A stretch of 64,000 bases of DNA from Ahaetulla prasina (GCF_028640845.1 NC_080548.1:17667321-17731320); one strand, 5' to 3'; positions 1 to 11,172 are shown, numbered from the stretch's first letter. Notes: generated by a model not told the origin, from the letters alone. Numbers and translations: made by a program.

Positions 1-517
1 GGGAATTATAACGGATTGTACAGGGATTGAGTCTAAACTGATTCTGAATTTAATAACAGCAGCAAGACTGTTGATTGGACAATACTGGAAGAAAGAAGAG
101 ATACCTACAATAGAAGAATGGATACTGAAAGTCATTAATTTGGCTGAGATGGCTAAAATCTCAGCTTTTTTAAAAGACAATACGCAGGAAAGATATTTAA
201 TTGAATGGAAAAAATGGATTGATTATCTACAAAACAGATTTCAGATTAAGAAATATCAGATTGCCTTTGAATAATTAGGAAGTTATTTTATGTAATGGGG
301 AGGGGGTTGGGAGATGAAAAGCTTTGGATGAGGTCAATTGGATTGGAAGGGAAAATTTTATTCTATGTTTGGTTTATGTATAACAATACCTTGTGATTGA
401 CCCGGGAAGCCGGGGGGGGGAAGGGAGGGGGGAAGGGGGTTTTCTGGGAGGGAGGGGGAAAAAAAGGGGGGGAAATGTTTTTGTTTTTTTTAAACTTTTT
501 CAATAAAAAAAAAAAAA
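1..517 (+). mobile_element. L1-type LINE, 3' end
   Basis: The first 274 bases encode the end of an L1 ORF2 protein in frame (67 codons from the ATG at 71: IGQYWKKEEIPTIEEW to QIAFE, then stop). A 3' UTR with a polypurine, G-rich tract at 405-475 follows, and then an A-run at about 506-517. The same protein end appears in the L1 at 25,065-30,624. The element is cut by the window start. Confidence 0.85.
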
Positions 518-540
518 TTCTGGTCCCAATTGTGGGTCGT

Positions 541-572
541 ACGTTGAGGACTACCTGCATAGCTGTGTTAAA
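541..572. mobile_element. Tigger-like element terminal fragment
   Basis: Directly after the L1 tail the sequence GTTGAGGACTACCTGCA matches the inverted terminal sequence of the Tigger-like family seen many times in this window. The L1 therefore probably inserted into an older Tigger-like copy. Confidence 0.5.
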
Positions 573-814
573 ATTTGTGTAGTGGCCAACTTGCTATACT
601 TAAGTTTTAATCTTGGGTACATTTTTAGTGTGTTAACGCACTGTGCGGACCAATAAAGCAAGTTTCAAACTGAGTTAAGTGCGCTCTATAAATTCAGATA
701 TTAAGAGTAGAAAGAGGAGAGAAAAAGAGAAAAGGATGTTCAAATCCAAGTGTCTATGGTTATGTCGTTATCAAGAAAGCATCCTCCATATTGTAGAACT
801 CCATTACCCATATC

Positions 815-1100
815 CTCCATACCACCATTTTTTTAAAATTTGCATTTATATCCCGCCCTTCTCCGAAGACTCAGGGCGGCTTACACTATGTTAGCAATAG
901 TCTTCATCCTATTTGTATATTTATATACAAAGTCAACTTATTGCCCCCAACAATCTGGGTCCTCATTTTACCTACCTTATAAAGGGATGGAAGGCTGAGT
1001 CAACCTTGGGCCTGGTGGGACTAGAACCTGCAGTAATTGCAGGCAGCTGTGTTAATAACAGACTGTCTTTACCAGTCTGAGCCACAGAGGCCCTTTTATC
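815..1100 (-). mobile_element. tRNA-headed SINE with L2-like tail
   Basis: Read on the minus strand, a tRNA-like head (GGCTCAGACTGGTAAAGACA) leads through the shared core (GTTGACTCAGCCTTCCATCC and AATGAGGACCCAGATTG) to a tail ending in GCCCTGAGTCTTCGGAGAAG, typical of L2-mobilised squamate SINEs. It is diverged. Confidence 0.65.
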
Positions 1101-1484
1101 CATATCCATAGAACTAAGGAAGTTGGGACTTATCATCCAACACATCTAAGAACATACCGGCTTGGGATGGCAGACGCAAAGTAGAAATTTTCTCCTTTGC
1201 TCCTCCTTCTCTGTCCACTGTATACAGTGGTACCTTGGTACCCAACTGCTTTGAAACTCATCAAATTTGATACTGCGTTTTGACACCAAAATGTTGTCCC
1301 ACTACTCATTCTTCATTTGGTACTCGACACATAAGCTAAAACTTGACAGAGGCAACTGCCTTGTCACTCAATACATTATGCCTTATGGGAAAAATTTGTT
1401 TTGGTACAAATCATTTGAATACCGAATGAATACGAAATTGTTTTTGGTATTCATGACACTTCCCAGAACCAATTAGTTTAGTTT

Positions 1485-2205
1485 ACTTTACTTGTCATGG
1501 TACAATGAAATTAAATGCCGTCTTCAGTGTACATTATAACTATAAAAATAAAACACAAACATAAATCCTTTTACATTCTATATAATTGAAATTGAAAACC
1601 CGATATTGCCCTATACCATAGAATTCAATATGGTTACTGCCCTGGGATAGAAGCTGCTTTTCAGCCTATTTGTCCAGATGGTAATAGTTCAAAAAAAGGG
1701 TGCCCAGGATGAGATGGATCTTTAAGAATGTTTTGAACTTTCTTAAGGCAGCGGGAGCTATAAAGCTCTTCCAAAGGGGGGAGAGGACAACCAATGATCC
1801 TCTGGGCAATGACATTGACCCTCTGGAGTGCTGTCCTATCTGCCACTGTGCAGTTGGCAAATCATACACAAGTGCAATAAGTTAAAACACTCTCTATGTT
1901 GCAGCGGTAGAAGGTCACCAGCAGTTTTTCATTCAGTTGCTGTTTCCTGAGAAATTTCAGATAGTATAATCTCTGCTGGGCCCTTTTGACCAGTGCTGCA
2001 ATGTGAGCGCCTCAGGTCAGCTCCTCTTTTATGATAACACCCAGAAACTTAAAACTGGCCACTTGCTCCACTCGGTCTCCATTGATAAGCAAGGGCTGGA
2101 TGTCTGATCTGTTCCTTCTATAGTCCACTATGAGCTCCTTGGTCTTATTGGTGTTAAGGACCAAGTTATTGTCTCCACACCATGAAAGCAACACTCAGTG
2201 TTCTC
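1485..2205 (-). mobile_element. CR1/L3-clade LINE fragment
   Basis: Broken minus-strand frames give KTKELIVDYRRNRSDIQPL and VASFKFLGVIIKEELT, then ADRTALQRVNVIAQRIIG and DPSHPGHPFFELLPS. These are the end of a CR1/L3-clade reverse transcriptase and its C-terminal region. The same C-terminal wording (HPGHKLF) occurs in the Snake1-type copies at 22,600 and 33,400. Stops and frameshifts show it is dead. Confidence 0.75.
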
Positions 2206-2368
2206 AAGTTGGAGTCAAGGAAACTCAACAAGTTGAAAAATCCTTGCGCCAACATGAACATGCATGGAACATCTATTTTGGGAGACTATATTATTTCCTC
2301 TGAATCTAAGCATGGTACAGTTCTCCCCCACAATGACTGAAAGAAGAGCCACCCCATGAAACTCTTAC

Positions 2369-2401
2369 CAAGCTCTTCAGTTGTTTGTCGAATCTTGCTG
2401 G
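2369..2401 (-). CDS. candidate mini-exon downstream of CATSPER4
   Basis: A 33-bp segment is flanked by an acceptor (TTCTTCCTTTAG) and a donor (GTAAGAG), again in unique DNA. Read in phase 0 after the 39-bp candidate it gives PARFDKQLKSL. The basic end resembles the lysine-rich tail expected of CATSPER4 only in composition. With two good splice signals around an in-phase short segment it is worth testing, but the reading is weak on its own. Confidence 0.3.
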
Positions 2402-2574
2402 CTAAAGGAAGAAACAGTGAAAAGGAAGTTGACGAGTGGCAAAGAAGAATGGTACAAATGAGACTTTTCTAGAAGGGCTGGCTTTAATCCAGGGCTTGGA
2501 TACTACTTCCTATTTCCTCTCTTTCCTAGGTTTACATGCACACTTTCTAAAATCCTCCTTCGATCCATCCATCC

Positions 2575-2795
2575 ATAGCAATAGCTATAGCACTTAGACT
2601 TATATACTGTAGTGCTTTTACAGCCCTCTCTAAGCGGTTTACAGAGTCAGCCTATTGCCCCCAACAATCCAACCTTGGAAGGGTGGAAGGCTGAGTCAAC
2701 CTTGAGCTGGTGAGATTCGATCTACTGAACTGCAGCTAGCAGTCAGCTGAAGTAGCCTGCAGTATTGCACTCTAACCACTGCGCCACCTCAGCTC
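2575..2795 (-). mobile_element. tRNA-derived MIR-like SINE
   Basis: On the minus strand the order is a tRNA-like head with GGTTAGAGTGCAATACTGCAG, then GTTGACTCAGCCTTCCACCC, then AAACCGCTTAGAGAGGGCTG and a tail TAAGTCTAAGTGCTATAGC. Copies with the same layout are at 16,498 and 46,345. A CTCC-type microsatellite follows at 2,801-2,829. Confidence 0.75.
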
Positions 2796-3286
2796 TAGTC
2801 CATCCCTCCCTCCCTCCCTCCCTCCCTCCTTTCATTTTAAAAAGTACATGTCTCACATTTGTATGTTGTGACTCCAAGTGACTTAACTAAGTCTAAAATT
2901 CAGTCAAAAATAGCAGCAGCAACCAACCAAACATCCATTCATTTTTTGGGGGAGAAGGAATGGCAAAACCTGGGGGAGGGATGGAAAAGAGGGCTTAGCC
3001 TAGAATCCCTATGTAGCCACAAACAAACGAAGCTCAACCCCCCCTTACCTAACTCTAACCAAATGCTGACTGTTAGTTGAGAAGATTCTTGAACATAGGC
3101 CTTAAAGCAATAAATCAGATTCATTGAATCTTCATTCTTTCGCGCCCGACATTTATCCATTGTCTGCCTTCAGATGTAGAAAAATGGACAGTTTCTAATC
3201 CGTCTTGTCACTATGTTTTATTGGGCTTTTTGCTGACCAATAGGAGAAAAGCAGAAATAGCCCAAAAGTCAGTCCAATATTCTTAC

Positions 3287-3325
3287 CAAAGTTTGTCGGC
3301 GGCCTGATGTTTCAGATTCATCCAG
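3287..3325 (-). CDS. candidate CATSPER4 C-terminal mini-exon
   Basis: A 39-bp open segment, LDESETSGRRQTL, lies between a good acceptor (pyrimidine-rich tract ending CTTGCAG) and a good donor (GTAAGA) in non-repetitive DNA. Its phase is 0 at both ends, which fits the phase-0 donor of the last certain CATSPER4 exon. A short acidic and serine-rich segment is what follows the MEK/LEK position in the mammalian protein. It could equally be an exon of a downstream gene on the same strand, or chance. No protein similarity beyond this can be claimed. Confidence 0.45.
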
Positions 3326-3740
3326 CTGCAAGGCAGGAAAACCAGAGAACACAAGATATGAGGACTTAATGTGAATGTATTATCCTTTCCCCTTTCAGTT
3401 CTAATGCTCTCCAGGTACAGCTTCATGAACAGGACCTGGATGAGACCTTATGCTCACTAGGCATGTACAGAGTCTCAAGAGTCCCATCTCCTTTTGCAAC
3501 CCACAAAAGCTCCTTCTGACCATAGTCGTTCATCATTCCCACCATTTTCAGGCAGAAAATACTACATCTGTAACACAAGCGCTGCATTGCATTCAATATA
3601 GTTTTAAAAAGAGGGGGGGAATATTCCCCCTCATCCCCCCCAAAAAAAACCCTACAAGTGTGTTATTCATTTTGAATTATTTCCTCACCCTTTGTGGGCC
3701 TTGCCACAGGCATCCTGTAAAAGCCAACATATGAACTTCA

Positions 3741-4165
3741 TAGTAGAATAACAGAGTTGGAAGGGACCTTGGAGGTCTTCTAGTCCAACCCCCTGATTAA
3801 GCAGGATACCCTACACCACTTCAGACAAATGGTTGTCCAAGCTCTTCTTTAAAACCTCCAGTGTTGGAGCACCCACAACTTCTGGAGGCCAGTTGTTCCA
3901 CTGATCAATTGTTCCAACTGTCAAGAAATTTCTCCTTAGTCCTAAGTTGCTTTTCTCCTTGATTAGTTTCCACCTATTGCTTCTTGTCCTGCCCTCAGGT
4001 GCTTTGGAGAATAGCTTGACCCTCTCTCTACTGACCACTTAAGTATGAAGTAAGGTCCACGGAAGTCAATTTGTGACATACCCAGTTCTAGCAATCATTC
4101 TTTATCTGTTTTAGCCTTCAGTCCCCTAATCATGTTTGTTGCTCTTCTCTGCATTCTTTCTAGAG
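3741..4165 (-). mobile_element. CR1 LINE, 3' end
   Basis: The minus strand encodes the CR1 ORF2 C-terminus (KLFSKAPEGRTRSN, NNWPPEVVGAPTLEVLKKSL) and ends with the usual CR1 3' terminus (TTGGACTAGAAGACCTCCAA, then TCCAACTCTGTTATTCTAC). Its upstream end abuts the hAT-like element starting at 4,166. Confidence 0.85.
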
Positions 4166-5231
4166 CAGGGGTCACCAACTGGTGGTTCGCGAGAAAAATC
4201 TGGTCATCCGCAGAAAAAGTATTTGCATTTTTTATATTGCACTAAATCAGGGGTCCTCAAACTACGGACCAGATACATGCAATGAATGTTTGTGTTGCTG
4301 CAGACAGTGTCCCCCTTCGGAGTCTTCTTGTGCAGGTTGGGGGGGGGAATTCCCACTTGGGGTCTGCTTCAGCCTCCTGGTGTGGGGCTTTGGGTGAAGG
4401 CTGGAGGGAAGCGCCACTGGTGGCAAAGAGCCGGAGGGACTTGTTCCATTGGGACTGCATCATGGCCTGGAACTAGCTGACCATATCAGCCTGCTGAGCC
4501 TCCAGGCGCTGGTATCTCGCCTTGCACTCCCGCAGGTCTTCCCTCTGCTTGGGTAGGAGCTCCTACTCTTTGGAACGAACTTCCCCCTGGTTTACGACAA
4601 TTGCCTGATCTTCGGACCTTTCGCCGTGAGCTGAAAACGCATCTATTCATTCAAGCGGGACTGGCTTAAAAATTTTATTTCATTTTAATTGGGGTTATTT
4701 ATCAATTTTAGGGTTTTAAATTGATTGTTTTTAAATTTTGGCCATTAATGCATATGCTTGTTTTAAGTTTTGTTTTAATGTGTATATTGTGTGGTTTTAT
4801 CATTTGGCTGTACACCGCCCTGAGTCCTTCGGGAGAAGGGCGGTATAAAAATCTAATAAAACTAAAACTAACTAAACTTGGAAAGCCTATGCTCGTAGTC
4901 CTCAGTGAGGTGCTTCTGCTGAGCTTCCTTCTTGGTCAGATCCAATTTGAACTGAGCCAGCTGTTCTGCCAACTCTTTCTCATGGTGGCGGCTTAGCTCC
5001 AGCAACTGCTTCCTGTTGGGGCCCTAAGGAGCCCGGGCAGGCAGGGGAGGAGTAGCGAGCAGAGGCTTGGCAAGGCGCCCCTTGACATGAGTGACATCGA
5101 GTTGGCCATGCCCACCCAGTCACATGACCACCTATCCACATATGGTCATTAGGCAGATTATATAAGTAGTCCATGGGATTTAAAATTATGAATTTAGTGG
5201 TCCCTGAGGTCCGAAAATTTGGTGACCCCTG
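4166..5231 (-). mobile_element. hAT-like element carrying a coiled-coil gene fragment (copy 1)
   Basis: The ends CAGGGGTCACCAA and TTGGTGACCCCTG are inverted repeats of hAT type, with degraded 8-bp flanks (TTCTAGAG and GCCTAGTA share CTAG). Inside, on the minus strand, is protein-like sequence SHWNKSLRLFATSGASLQPS followed by SPKAPHQEAEADP, the same as in the copies at 20,601 and 59,553. A second hAT-type terminus (CAGGGGTCCTCAAAC) lies at 4,248, so the element is composite, and an L2 3' end interrupts it at 4,557-4,880. Confidence 0.7.
4557..4880 (+). mobile_element. L2-type LINE 3' end
   Basis: Remnants of the ORF2 end (GAGCTCCTACTCTTTGGAAC and GAGCTGAAAACGCATCTATT) are followed by an AT-rich 3' UTR and the signature tail ACCGCCCTGAGTCCTTCGGG, then GAAGGGCGGTATAAAAATC and TAATAAAAC repeats. 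It sits inside the hAT-like element. Confidence 0.8.
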
Positions 5232-5534
5232 GCCTAGTACACAATTTAGCCTGTGTCAATGTGAAGTGACCCCAGGGCACTCAAGCCCACTCTTCTACTC
5301 ACTGTGGCTAGTCGTAAGGCTCTCATGGCTGCTGATTTTACTTCTCCTTTCTGGTACTCTCTATCAATTAAGTGTGACTGTCCAAGAAAGACACCCAAGA
5401 AAGAAAAAGATGAGCAAGGAATCCAGGAGGATGCGAGTGATGCATACATGAAAAGTATAATTGCATTTTATTCTGAAACCACAGTGGTTGTGTTCACACA
5501 GCATATTGAGCTCCTAGAAACAACAGGTGGTATA

Positions 5535-5920
5535 CAGGTGGTCCTCGACTAAGAGCAGTTCACTTAGCGACCGTTCAAAGTCACTGGGGGAAAAAAAGTG
5601 ATTTATGACCGTTTTTCACAGTTACGACCTTTGCAGCATTCCCCATGGTCAGGTGATCATGATTCAGACGCTTGGCAATTGCCTCATATTTATGACGGTT
5701 GCCGGTGTCCCAAAATCACACGATCGCCTTTTGCGACCTTCTGACCGTCAAAGCCAGTGGAGAAGCCAGATTCACTCAAGAACCGGGTTACTCGCTTATC
5801 AACTGCAGTGAGTCACTGTGACAACTGTGGCAAGAACAGTCGTAAAACGGGTCAAAAAGTCACTTAATGTCTCAGTTGACAACAAGAAATTTTGGGCTCA
5901 ATTGAGTCGAGGATGACCTG
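5535..5920. mobile_element. Tigger-like non-autonomous element with TA target site
   Basis: The inverted ends CAGGTGGTCCTCGACT and GAGTCGAGGATGACCTG are flanked by TA on both sides (5,533-5,534 and 5,921-5,922), as for mariner/Tigger transposons. The interior is the family consensus with phrases such as TTATGACCGTTTTTCACA and GTCACACGATC-like blocks. No transposase is encoded. Confidence 0.75.
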
Positions 5921-5972
5921 TACTTGCTCCCCCCACAACATCGTCATTCAAGACCCAGGGTTGAAACCATAC

Positions 5973-6135
5973 CTTCTCCAGGTTTATCAGAGTTGAGAGA
6001 ACATCGCCAGTCTTTGCAAAAATGGTGTGGTTGGCAATCATCGTTTCTGAAATGTTTGCCCCACGGATGTTTCGTAGAACGATCTCCTGCTCGTGATCGA
6101 CGTTGAATTTGAGGGACCTCACCTCCTGGACTATG
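5973..6135 (-). CDS. CATSPER4: CATSPER4 exon: distal C-terminal coiled coil
   Basis: One base completes an asparagine codon; 54 codons follow, starting IVQEVRSLKFNVDHEQEIVL and ending STLINLEK. It continues the coiled coil of the previous exon, the junction DELDNIVQEVR matching the DELNMIVEEVR-like mammalian junction. The acceptor is CTCCACAG, and the donor GTATGG is used in phase 0. In mammals a short tail follows at this point, so at least one more small exon is expected downstream. The exon lies 52 bp from a Tigger-like insertion that ends at 5,920. Confidence 0.88.
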
Positions 6136-6306
6136 CTGTGGAGATCAAAAGTCCAAAAATCAAGTAAACCTGGGGATGATTTCCATGAATTACATTGGCA
6201 CCAAGTAATATGAACCCTGACCAGGGCTTTGACCACCATGAAAGCTGGAACGCCCACTAGTGGGCAGTAGGGACCAGGTTGACTACCATTGGGCTAGAGT
6301 ATAGAC

Positions 6307-6719
6307 CAGTGGTGTCAAACTCAAAGCCCGCGGGCCGGAACTGGCCTGCAGGATGTTTAGATTAGGCCCGCGAAGAAACAACAAAGGACTAGCCCGCGGT
6401 GCCTCTGCCAGTGAAAACAGAGCTCAGGAGAGCTGCGGGTGGAGGGTTGCAGGAAACCATCACAACCTAAAATGGAGCTTGGGTGGGCTGCAGGTGGCCA
6501 CCCCGAGCTCCATTTTTGCTGGGTTGCAGGAGGCCGTCGCAGCTGAAAATGGAGCTCGGGAGTTAGTTTTCTCTGGCAGAGCCCTTGGGCCACCACAGGT
6601 GCCCCCAACAGAAGTGACGTCAAGCTGGCCATGCCCATCCTGGCCACGCCTACTCCGGCCCTCCGAGGTTAAACACAACCCTGATGTAGCCCTCAATGAA
6701 ATCAAGTTTGACACCCCTG
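6307..6719. mobile_element. hAT-like MITE, family C, with exact 8-bp target duplication
   Basis: The termini CAGTGGTGTCAAACTC and AAGTTTGACACCCCTG are inverted. The direct repeat GTATAGAC is exact at 6,299-6,306 and 6,720-6,727. The 413-bp interior is GC-rich and has no coding potential; the open frames through it are chance. Confidence 0.88.
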
Positions 6720-6943
6720 GTATAGACAATCTTATTCCTCTCCTATGACTCATTTCCTACGACCATCTAATTAACATCTCAGTTCCATTTCCGTTACAAG
6801 GAACAACTCTCATGTCAGTTGGACTCAACAGTGGGTGTGACAGAGCGTGTCCTCCTTATAATGTGAAGGGGTCTACAAAATAGATAGAACTTGGTTGACA
6901 GAAGTGAATCTTAACCAGAATGACTCTTGCTCAGTTAACTGGA

Positions 6944-7546
6944 TGTTGTGGTCTGCCAGCGGTCTCCGGAGCTGGTAACAGAGTCGGACGGTGAGGAGGT
7001 TGGGGAGGAACATGGGCCAGTCCTGGAGTCTGGGGAAGGCTTGGACGAGGGCTCTGCATCAGAGGTAGAGAAAGGACCATCTGGGAGGAACGTGCTGCCT
7101 CCACAGCCTTCAGAGTTGGACCTCAGTGAGGCAGAGGAACAGAGGGAGCCTGTTCCCAGTGTGCACATGCGCAGAGCTGCCAGAAGGCAGGAACAGTTAA
7201 AACAAAAGGGACAACTCGGGAGTAAGACTTGGAGATGATTGGCCCCTCCCATAAGACTTAAAAGAGGAGCAAAGGCATGTGGGCCTTTGCAGGAAGCAAT
7301 GTTGTTAATTCTGTTCAGTTTAAAGTCTGAAGCTCTGTTTGATTCTGGATTCCATGTGGTTTTGTCTTTGGCAGCGTGTCAAGGGAGATAAAGGTGGGTG
7401 ATTATCCTAAAGGACATATCCCAAAGGACTTTTTACAACTATTTGGGACTCATCTGTGAATGAACTGAATTCACAGCAGTTGAAATAAAAGAGGTTTTTG
7501 GGACTACTCGTGTGTTTTACTGACTCAGGAAGCCTAGGTCAGAACA
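6944..7546 (+). mobile_element. probable solo LTR
   Basis: The sequence begins TGTTGTGGTCTG and ends TCAGAACA, giving the TG...CA form of an LTR. It holds a polyadenylation signal (AATAAA near 7,485) followed by a short U5-like stretch. The 5-bp flanks CTGGA and CCAGA match at three of five positions, so the target duplication is uncertain. A 96-codon open frame rich in glutamate lies in its 5' half (6,948-7,238); I do not regard it as a gene. Confidence 0.6.
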
Positions 7547-7734
7547 CCAGAGTTCATGGCAAGAAGAACGCAGCAAGCTTGCTCAGCAGAATATACACAT
7601 AGGGAGCTGGCCATGGTCCTGTTCTCTTTGGAGAAAGCTCAGGTGCTTGTTGAACTTCCCTGGGATTCCTCTTCCTCCACCCACTACATAAGAGAAGATT
7701 TATTCCCACTCATGCTGGCACAGGAGGCACATTG

Positions 7735-8880
7735 TGGGTCCTGTCAAAAAGGGAGACCCCAGCCTAGTCAAAAATTACAGACCAATCTCTTTATGCTATG
7801 TCACCTGCAAAGTCATGGAATCAATCATCAACCAATCCATTACCCTCCACCTAGAAACAAACAACCTACTCTCTAATAAACAATTTGGTTTCAGAAAAAA
7901 ATTATCCTGTAATTTACAACTTCTTCACTGCAAAAACATTTGGACTACAAATCTTGATCAGGGCAAAGCAATAGATGCCATTTACATAGACTTCTGTAAA
8001 ACCTTTGATTCAGTGGTGAAATCCAAATTTTTTTACTACTGGTTCTGTGGGCATGGCTTGGTGGGCTTGGTGTGGCTTGGTGGGTGTGGCTTGGTGGGTA
8101 TGGCAGGGGAAGGGAACTGCAAAATCCCCATTCCCTCCCCACTCTGATGCCAGCCAGAGGTGGTATTTGCCGGTTCTCCAAACTACTCAAAATTTCTGCT
8201 ACCAGTTCTCTAAACTGCTCAAAATTTTCATACCAGTTCTCCAGAACCTGTCAGAACCTGCTGCATTTCACCCCTGCTTTGATTCAGTGGTACATGACAA
8301 ACTACTTCTAAAACTAAAATCCTATGGCATCTCCGGACCCCTCCGTAATTGGATAACCGTGTTCCTGTCAAACAAGACAACAAGTGATCAAAATAGGGAG
8401 CGCCCTATCAAATCCTGCACCTGTTAATAGCAGAGTCCCCCAAGGTAGCATTCTAGGACCAACACTCTTCATACCATAAATGACCTTTGTGATTATAAGT
8501 AACTGCGTTCTCTTCGCTGATGATATAAAACTATTTAACACCACCAACAATGCTGCTACCCTTCAAAAAGTCCTTGACTTTGTGTCAGAATGGTCAAAAA
8601 ATTGGCAACTCCAAATCTCAACCAACAAATGCTCTGTCTTACACATTGGCAAAAGGAATCAGAACACAAAATACAAGCTGAGTGGACATGATCTTGTAGA
8701 TGATCCTCACTCTGTGAAGGACCTTGGAGTACTCATATCAAATGATCTAAGTGCCAAAGCCCACTGTAACAACATCACCAAAAAGGCATTAAGGGTTAAC
8801 CTAATCTTGCATAGCTTCTTCTCCGGTAATATTACACTATTACCTGTATTTGTTCTGAACATTCAAGGGAACTAAAATGC
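7735..8880 (+). pseudogene. CR1/L3-clade LINE reverse transcriptase, broken and interrupted
   Basis: Reverse transcriptase pieces appear in order: NYRPISLCYVTCKVMES, then FGFRKKLSCNLQLLHCK, AIYIDFCKTFDSV, a hAT insertion (8,011-8,276), HDKLLLKLKSYGISGPLRNW, then FADDIKLFN at about 8,510, WQLQISTNKCSVLHIGKRN and KDLGVLISNDLS. FADD is the catalytic box of the palm. Stops and frameshifts near 8,425-8,500 and the insertion show it is a relic. Confidence 0.85.
8011..8276. mobile_element. hAT-like MITE, family B, inside the LINE
   Basis: It begins CAGTGGTGAAATCC and ends GCATTTCACCCCTG. The 8-bp duplication CTTTGATT is exact at 8,003-8,010 and 8,277-8,284; removing the element and one copy restores the LINE frame (KTFDSV...VHDK). 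The internal ~41-bp unit is present once here. Confidence 0.92.
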
Positions 8881-8984
8881 AAAATTTAAGGATTAAAAAC
8901 CAATGTTAAATCTAGTTTAGTGAAATATGGGTTATCATCCTACACTTATTTTTCTGCCATTCCTTCCTTTCATGTACTAGGCAA

Positions 8985-9090
8985 CAATGAAGGAAGGAAG
9001 GAAGGAAGGAAGGAAGGAAGGAAGGAAGGAAGGAAGGAAGGAAGGAAGGAAGGAAGGAAGGAAGGAAGGAAGGAAGGAAGGAAGGAAGGA
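8985..9090. repeat. (GAAG)n microsatellite
   Basis: About 26 near-perfect GAAG/AAGG tetramers lie between the dead LINE and the CATSPER4 C-terminal exon. The open frame of repeated EGRK across it is an artefact. Confidence 0.97.
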
Positions 9091-9446
9091 ATTTTAGATA
9101 GAAAAGGACATTAAGTGCCTAGTACAATTATATATATTTGGAAGTGATTATTACTGTTTTTTTTCCAATTCATATCCCAATTTCCTGCCCAGAAATGAGG
9201 CTAATGAGGGCTAATGGTAAAAATAGTAAATAAAATTAAATATAAAATCTGGATTAATATATAAACTAAACTCCGTGCTGTGATTAACTAAATATAATTA
9301 CTGCATTCACAGGTCATGATTCCACCCAGATCTTGATGTAGCAATCAAATTGTGGTATGATTAAGCCGTAGGTAACTTGCTAACCAGCTATACTAGAATA
9401 GCCTCTGTTCCAAGGTGAAAAAAAGCCGAGGAACGGTAGGACTTAC

Positions 9447-9661
9447 TTGTCCAGTTCATCCCTGATCATCTGATACTCCTTTAAGTTCTCGTGGATCGCT
9501 TCCAGGACGAGGCAGAGATCTTCACAAGTCGTCTCATTCAAGCCGCCCAAATTGCCAAGGCTGAGCAATTCCTGGTGGTGGACCATGGGTGTTGCCTGCA
9601 TTACTTCCTTTATATGCACCGCTTCTGACTGGGATGCGGGGAAGTCATCATCGGTGCCATC
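9447..9661 (-). CDS. CATSPER4: CATSPER4 exon: C-terminal regulatory region
   Basis: The exon encodes 71 codons plus two bases. It begins with an acidic stretch (DGTDDDFPAS), runs through a variable part and ends in the conserved block LNETTCEDLCLVLEAIHENL then YQMIRDELD, which matches the CLVLEAIQENL and IRDEL region of mammalian CATSPER4. The donor GTAAGT is perfect. Two acceptors three bases apart (CAG before GAT, or GAG before CAG, moving the edge to 9,664) are both in frame and differ by one glutamine. The end is probably a coiled coil used in subunit assembly. Confidence 0.93.
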
Positions 9662-9744
9662 CTGCTCAAAAATCCATATGATTAGGCAGCCCTCTCAACT
9701 CACTCAAATATCATAAGCGTCGAGGTTTGACGTTACAAGCTCAC

Positions 9745-9937
9745 TTCAAATCCGGCGAAGCCTCCAAGGGAAGGGAAATTAGTTTTCAACTGCTGCTTCT
9801 CTTGATACGCAGTCATCGATTGCTCCAAGTTGGTCGTCACCACAGCCACCAGCAGATTCGCAAAGATGAAGGCCCCAAAGGTGATGAAGATAAAGAAGTA
9901 GAGGGCCCCACCTATCTCCAAGGCCAGGCCTTCAGTT
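9745..9937 (-). CDS. CATSPER4: CATSPER4 exon: S6 gate helix and proximal C-tail
   Basis: The first base completes a glutamate codon; 64 codons follow. TEGLALEIGGALYF leads into S6 (FIFITFGAFIFANLLVAVV), then TTNLEQSMTAYQEKQQLK, the start of the cytoplasmic tail. The acceptor is CCTTGGCAG and the donor GTGAGC. The asparagine in the middle of S6 (FAN) is the position usually conserved in six-transmembrane cation channels. Compared with the mammalian protein the short linker before EIGG is a residue or two shorter. Confidence 0.96.
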
Positions 9938-10087
9938 CTGCCAAGGAAAGAAGAGATGCAGACATTAAAGGAGCCATTTGGCAGAGGCACTGCAGGCCGA
10001 TCCTTCGCTGTTTCCAAGGCAACCCTGCAGGCCAGATTTAAGCACCATGCAAGCCAGAACAGGACTGCGAGCCTTGAGTGACATCCC

Positions 10088-10170
10088 TAGTTTAGTCTTC
10101 TGCTTAAGCAAGGAGTTGGACTAGAAGGCCTCTAAAGTCCCTTCCAACCCTATTATTCTATGTTCTAAAT
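10088..10170 (+). mobile_element. CR1 LINE 3' terminal fragment
   Basis: The phrase GGAGTTGGACTAGAAGGCCT, then CCCTTCCAACCCTATTATTC and TATGTTC, is the CR1 3' terminus. It lies in the CATSPER4 intron upstream of the S6 exon. Confidence 0.75.
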
Positions 10171-10624
10171 CCAGTTTAACTTTTCCAAGGACTGCGCAGC
10201 AGCTGCAAAGTGTAGTCATGTGATCCAGAAAAAGATGGATTAAAGAGCTGTGGAAGTAGCTGTGTGAGAATTTATTTCACATACCAATTGTGGCTCAATA
10301 TAATCTTAGGTAAGGAAGTGCTAAGCCAGATATGAACACTGAGTCCTGTGGGGCAGTTTCAAGGGCTACTTGAGTCATGGTTAACTTCACTTTCACTTAG
10401 CCACTTTATCCTTGTGTTCATCTGGTTAGCATTGATATCTGAAGTGATGATTTCAACAAATGCTTCTGTTTCATTTGATCTTTCGACACAAGTGTTCCGA
10501 GTTGGGACCAAGATCTATTTTGTAATTCATTTCTCCAACCTGTAGGAGGTTGTCTAAGTAGGAATATATAGTTACAGAGCCCCCATTGTGTCATTAATGA
10601 CCTCCACAAAAAGTGTCATAAAAT

Positions 10625-10712
10625 CAAAACCTATCACACATGCCTTGACTTATGACTGCAACAATTTATGACCAGATCAATTACATGCATAAGAATGAGG
10701 ACCACCTCTAAT
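10625..10712. mobile_element. Tigger-like element, degraded fragment
   Basis: GCCTTGACTTATGACTGCAA and a final GGACCACCTCT resemble both ends of the Tigger-like family with the middle deleted. The call rests on short matches only. Confidence 0.4.
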
Positions 10713-10750
10713 GTGTGAAAATATGATGATGATGATGATCACGATCATGA

Positions 10751-11172
<422 letters not shown>

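Noticed and set aside
6948..7238. 96-codon acidic frame
   Set aside because: It lies within a probable LTR and has no recognised domain; a similar open stretch is on the other strand.
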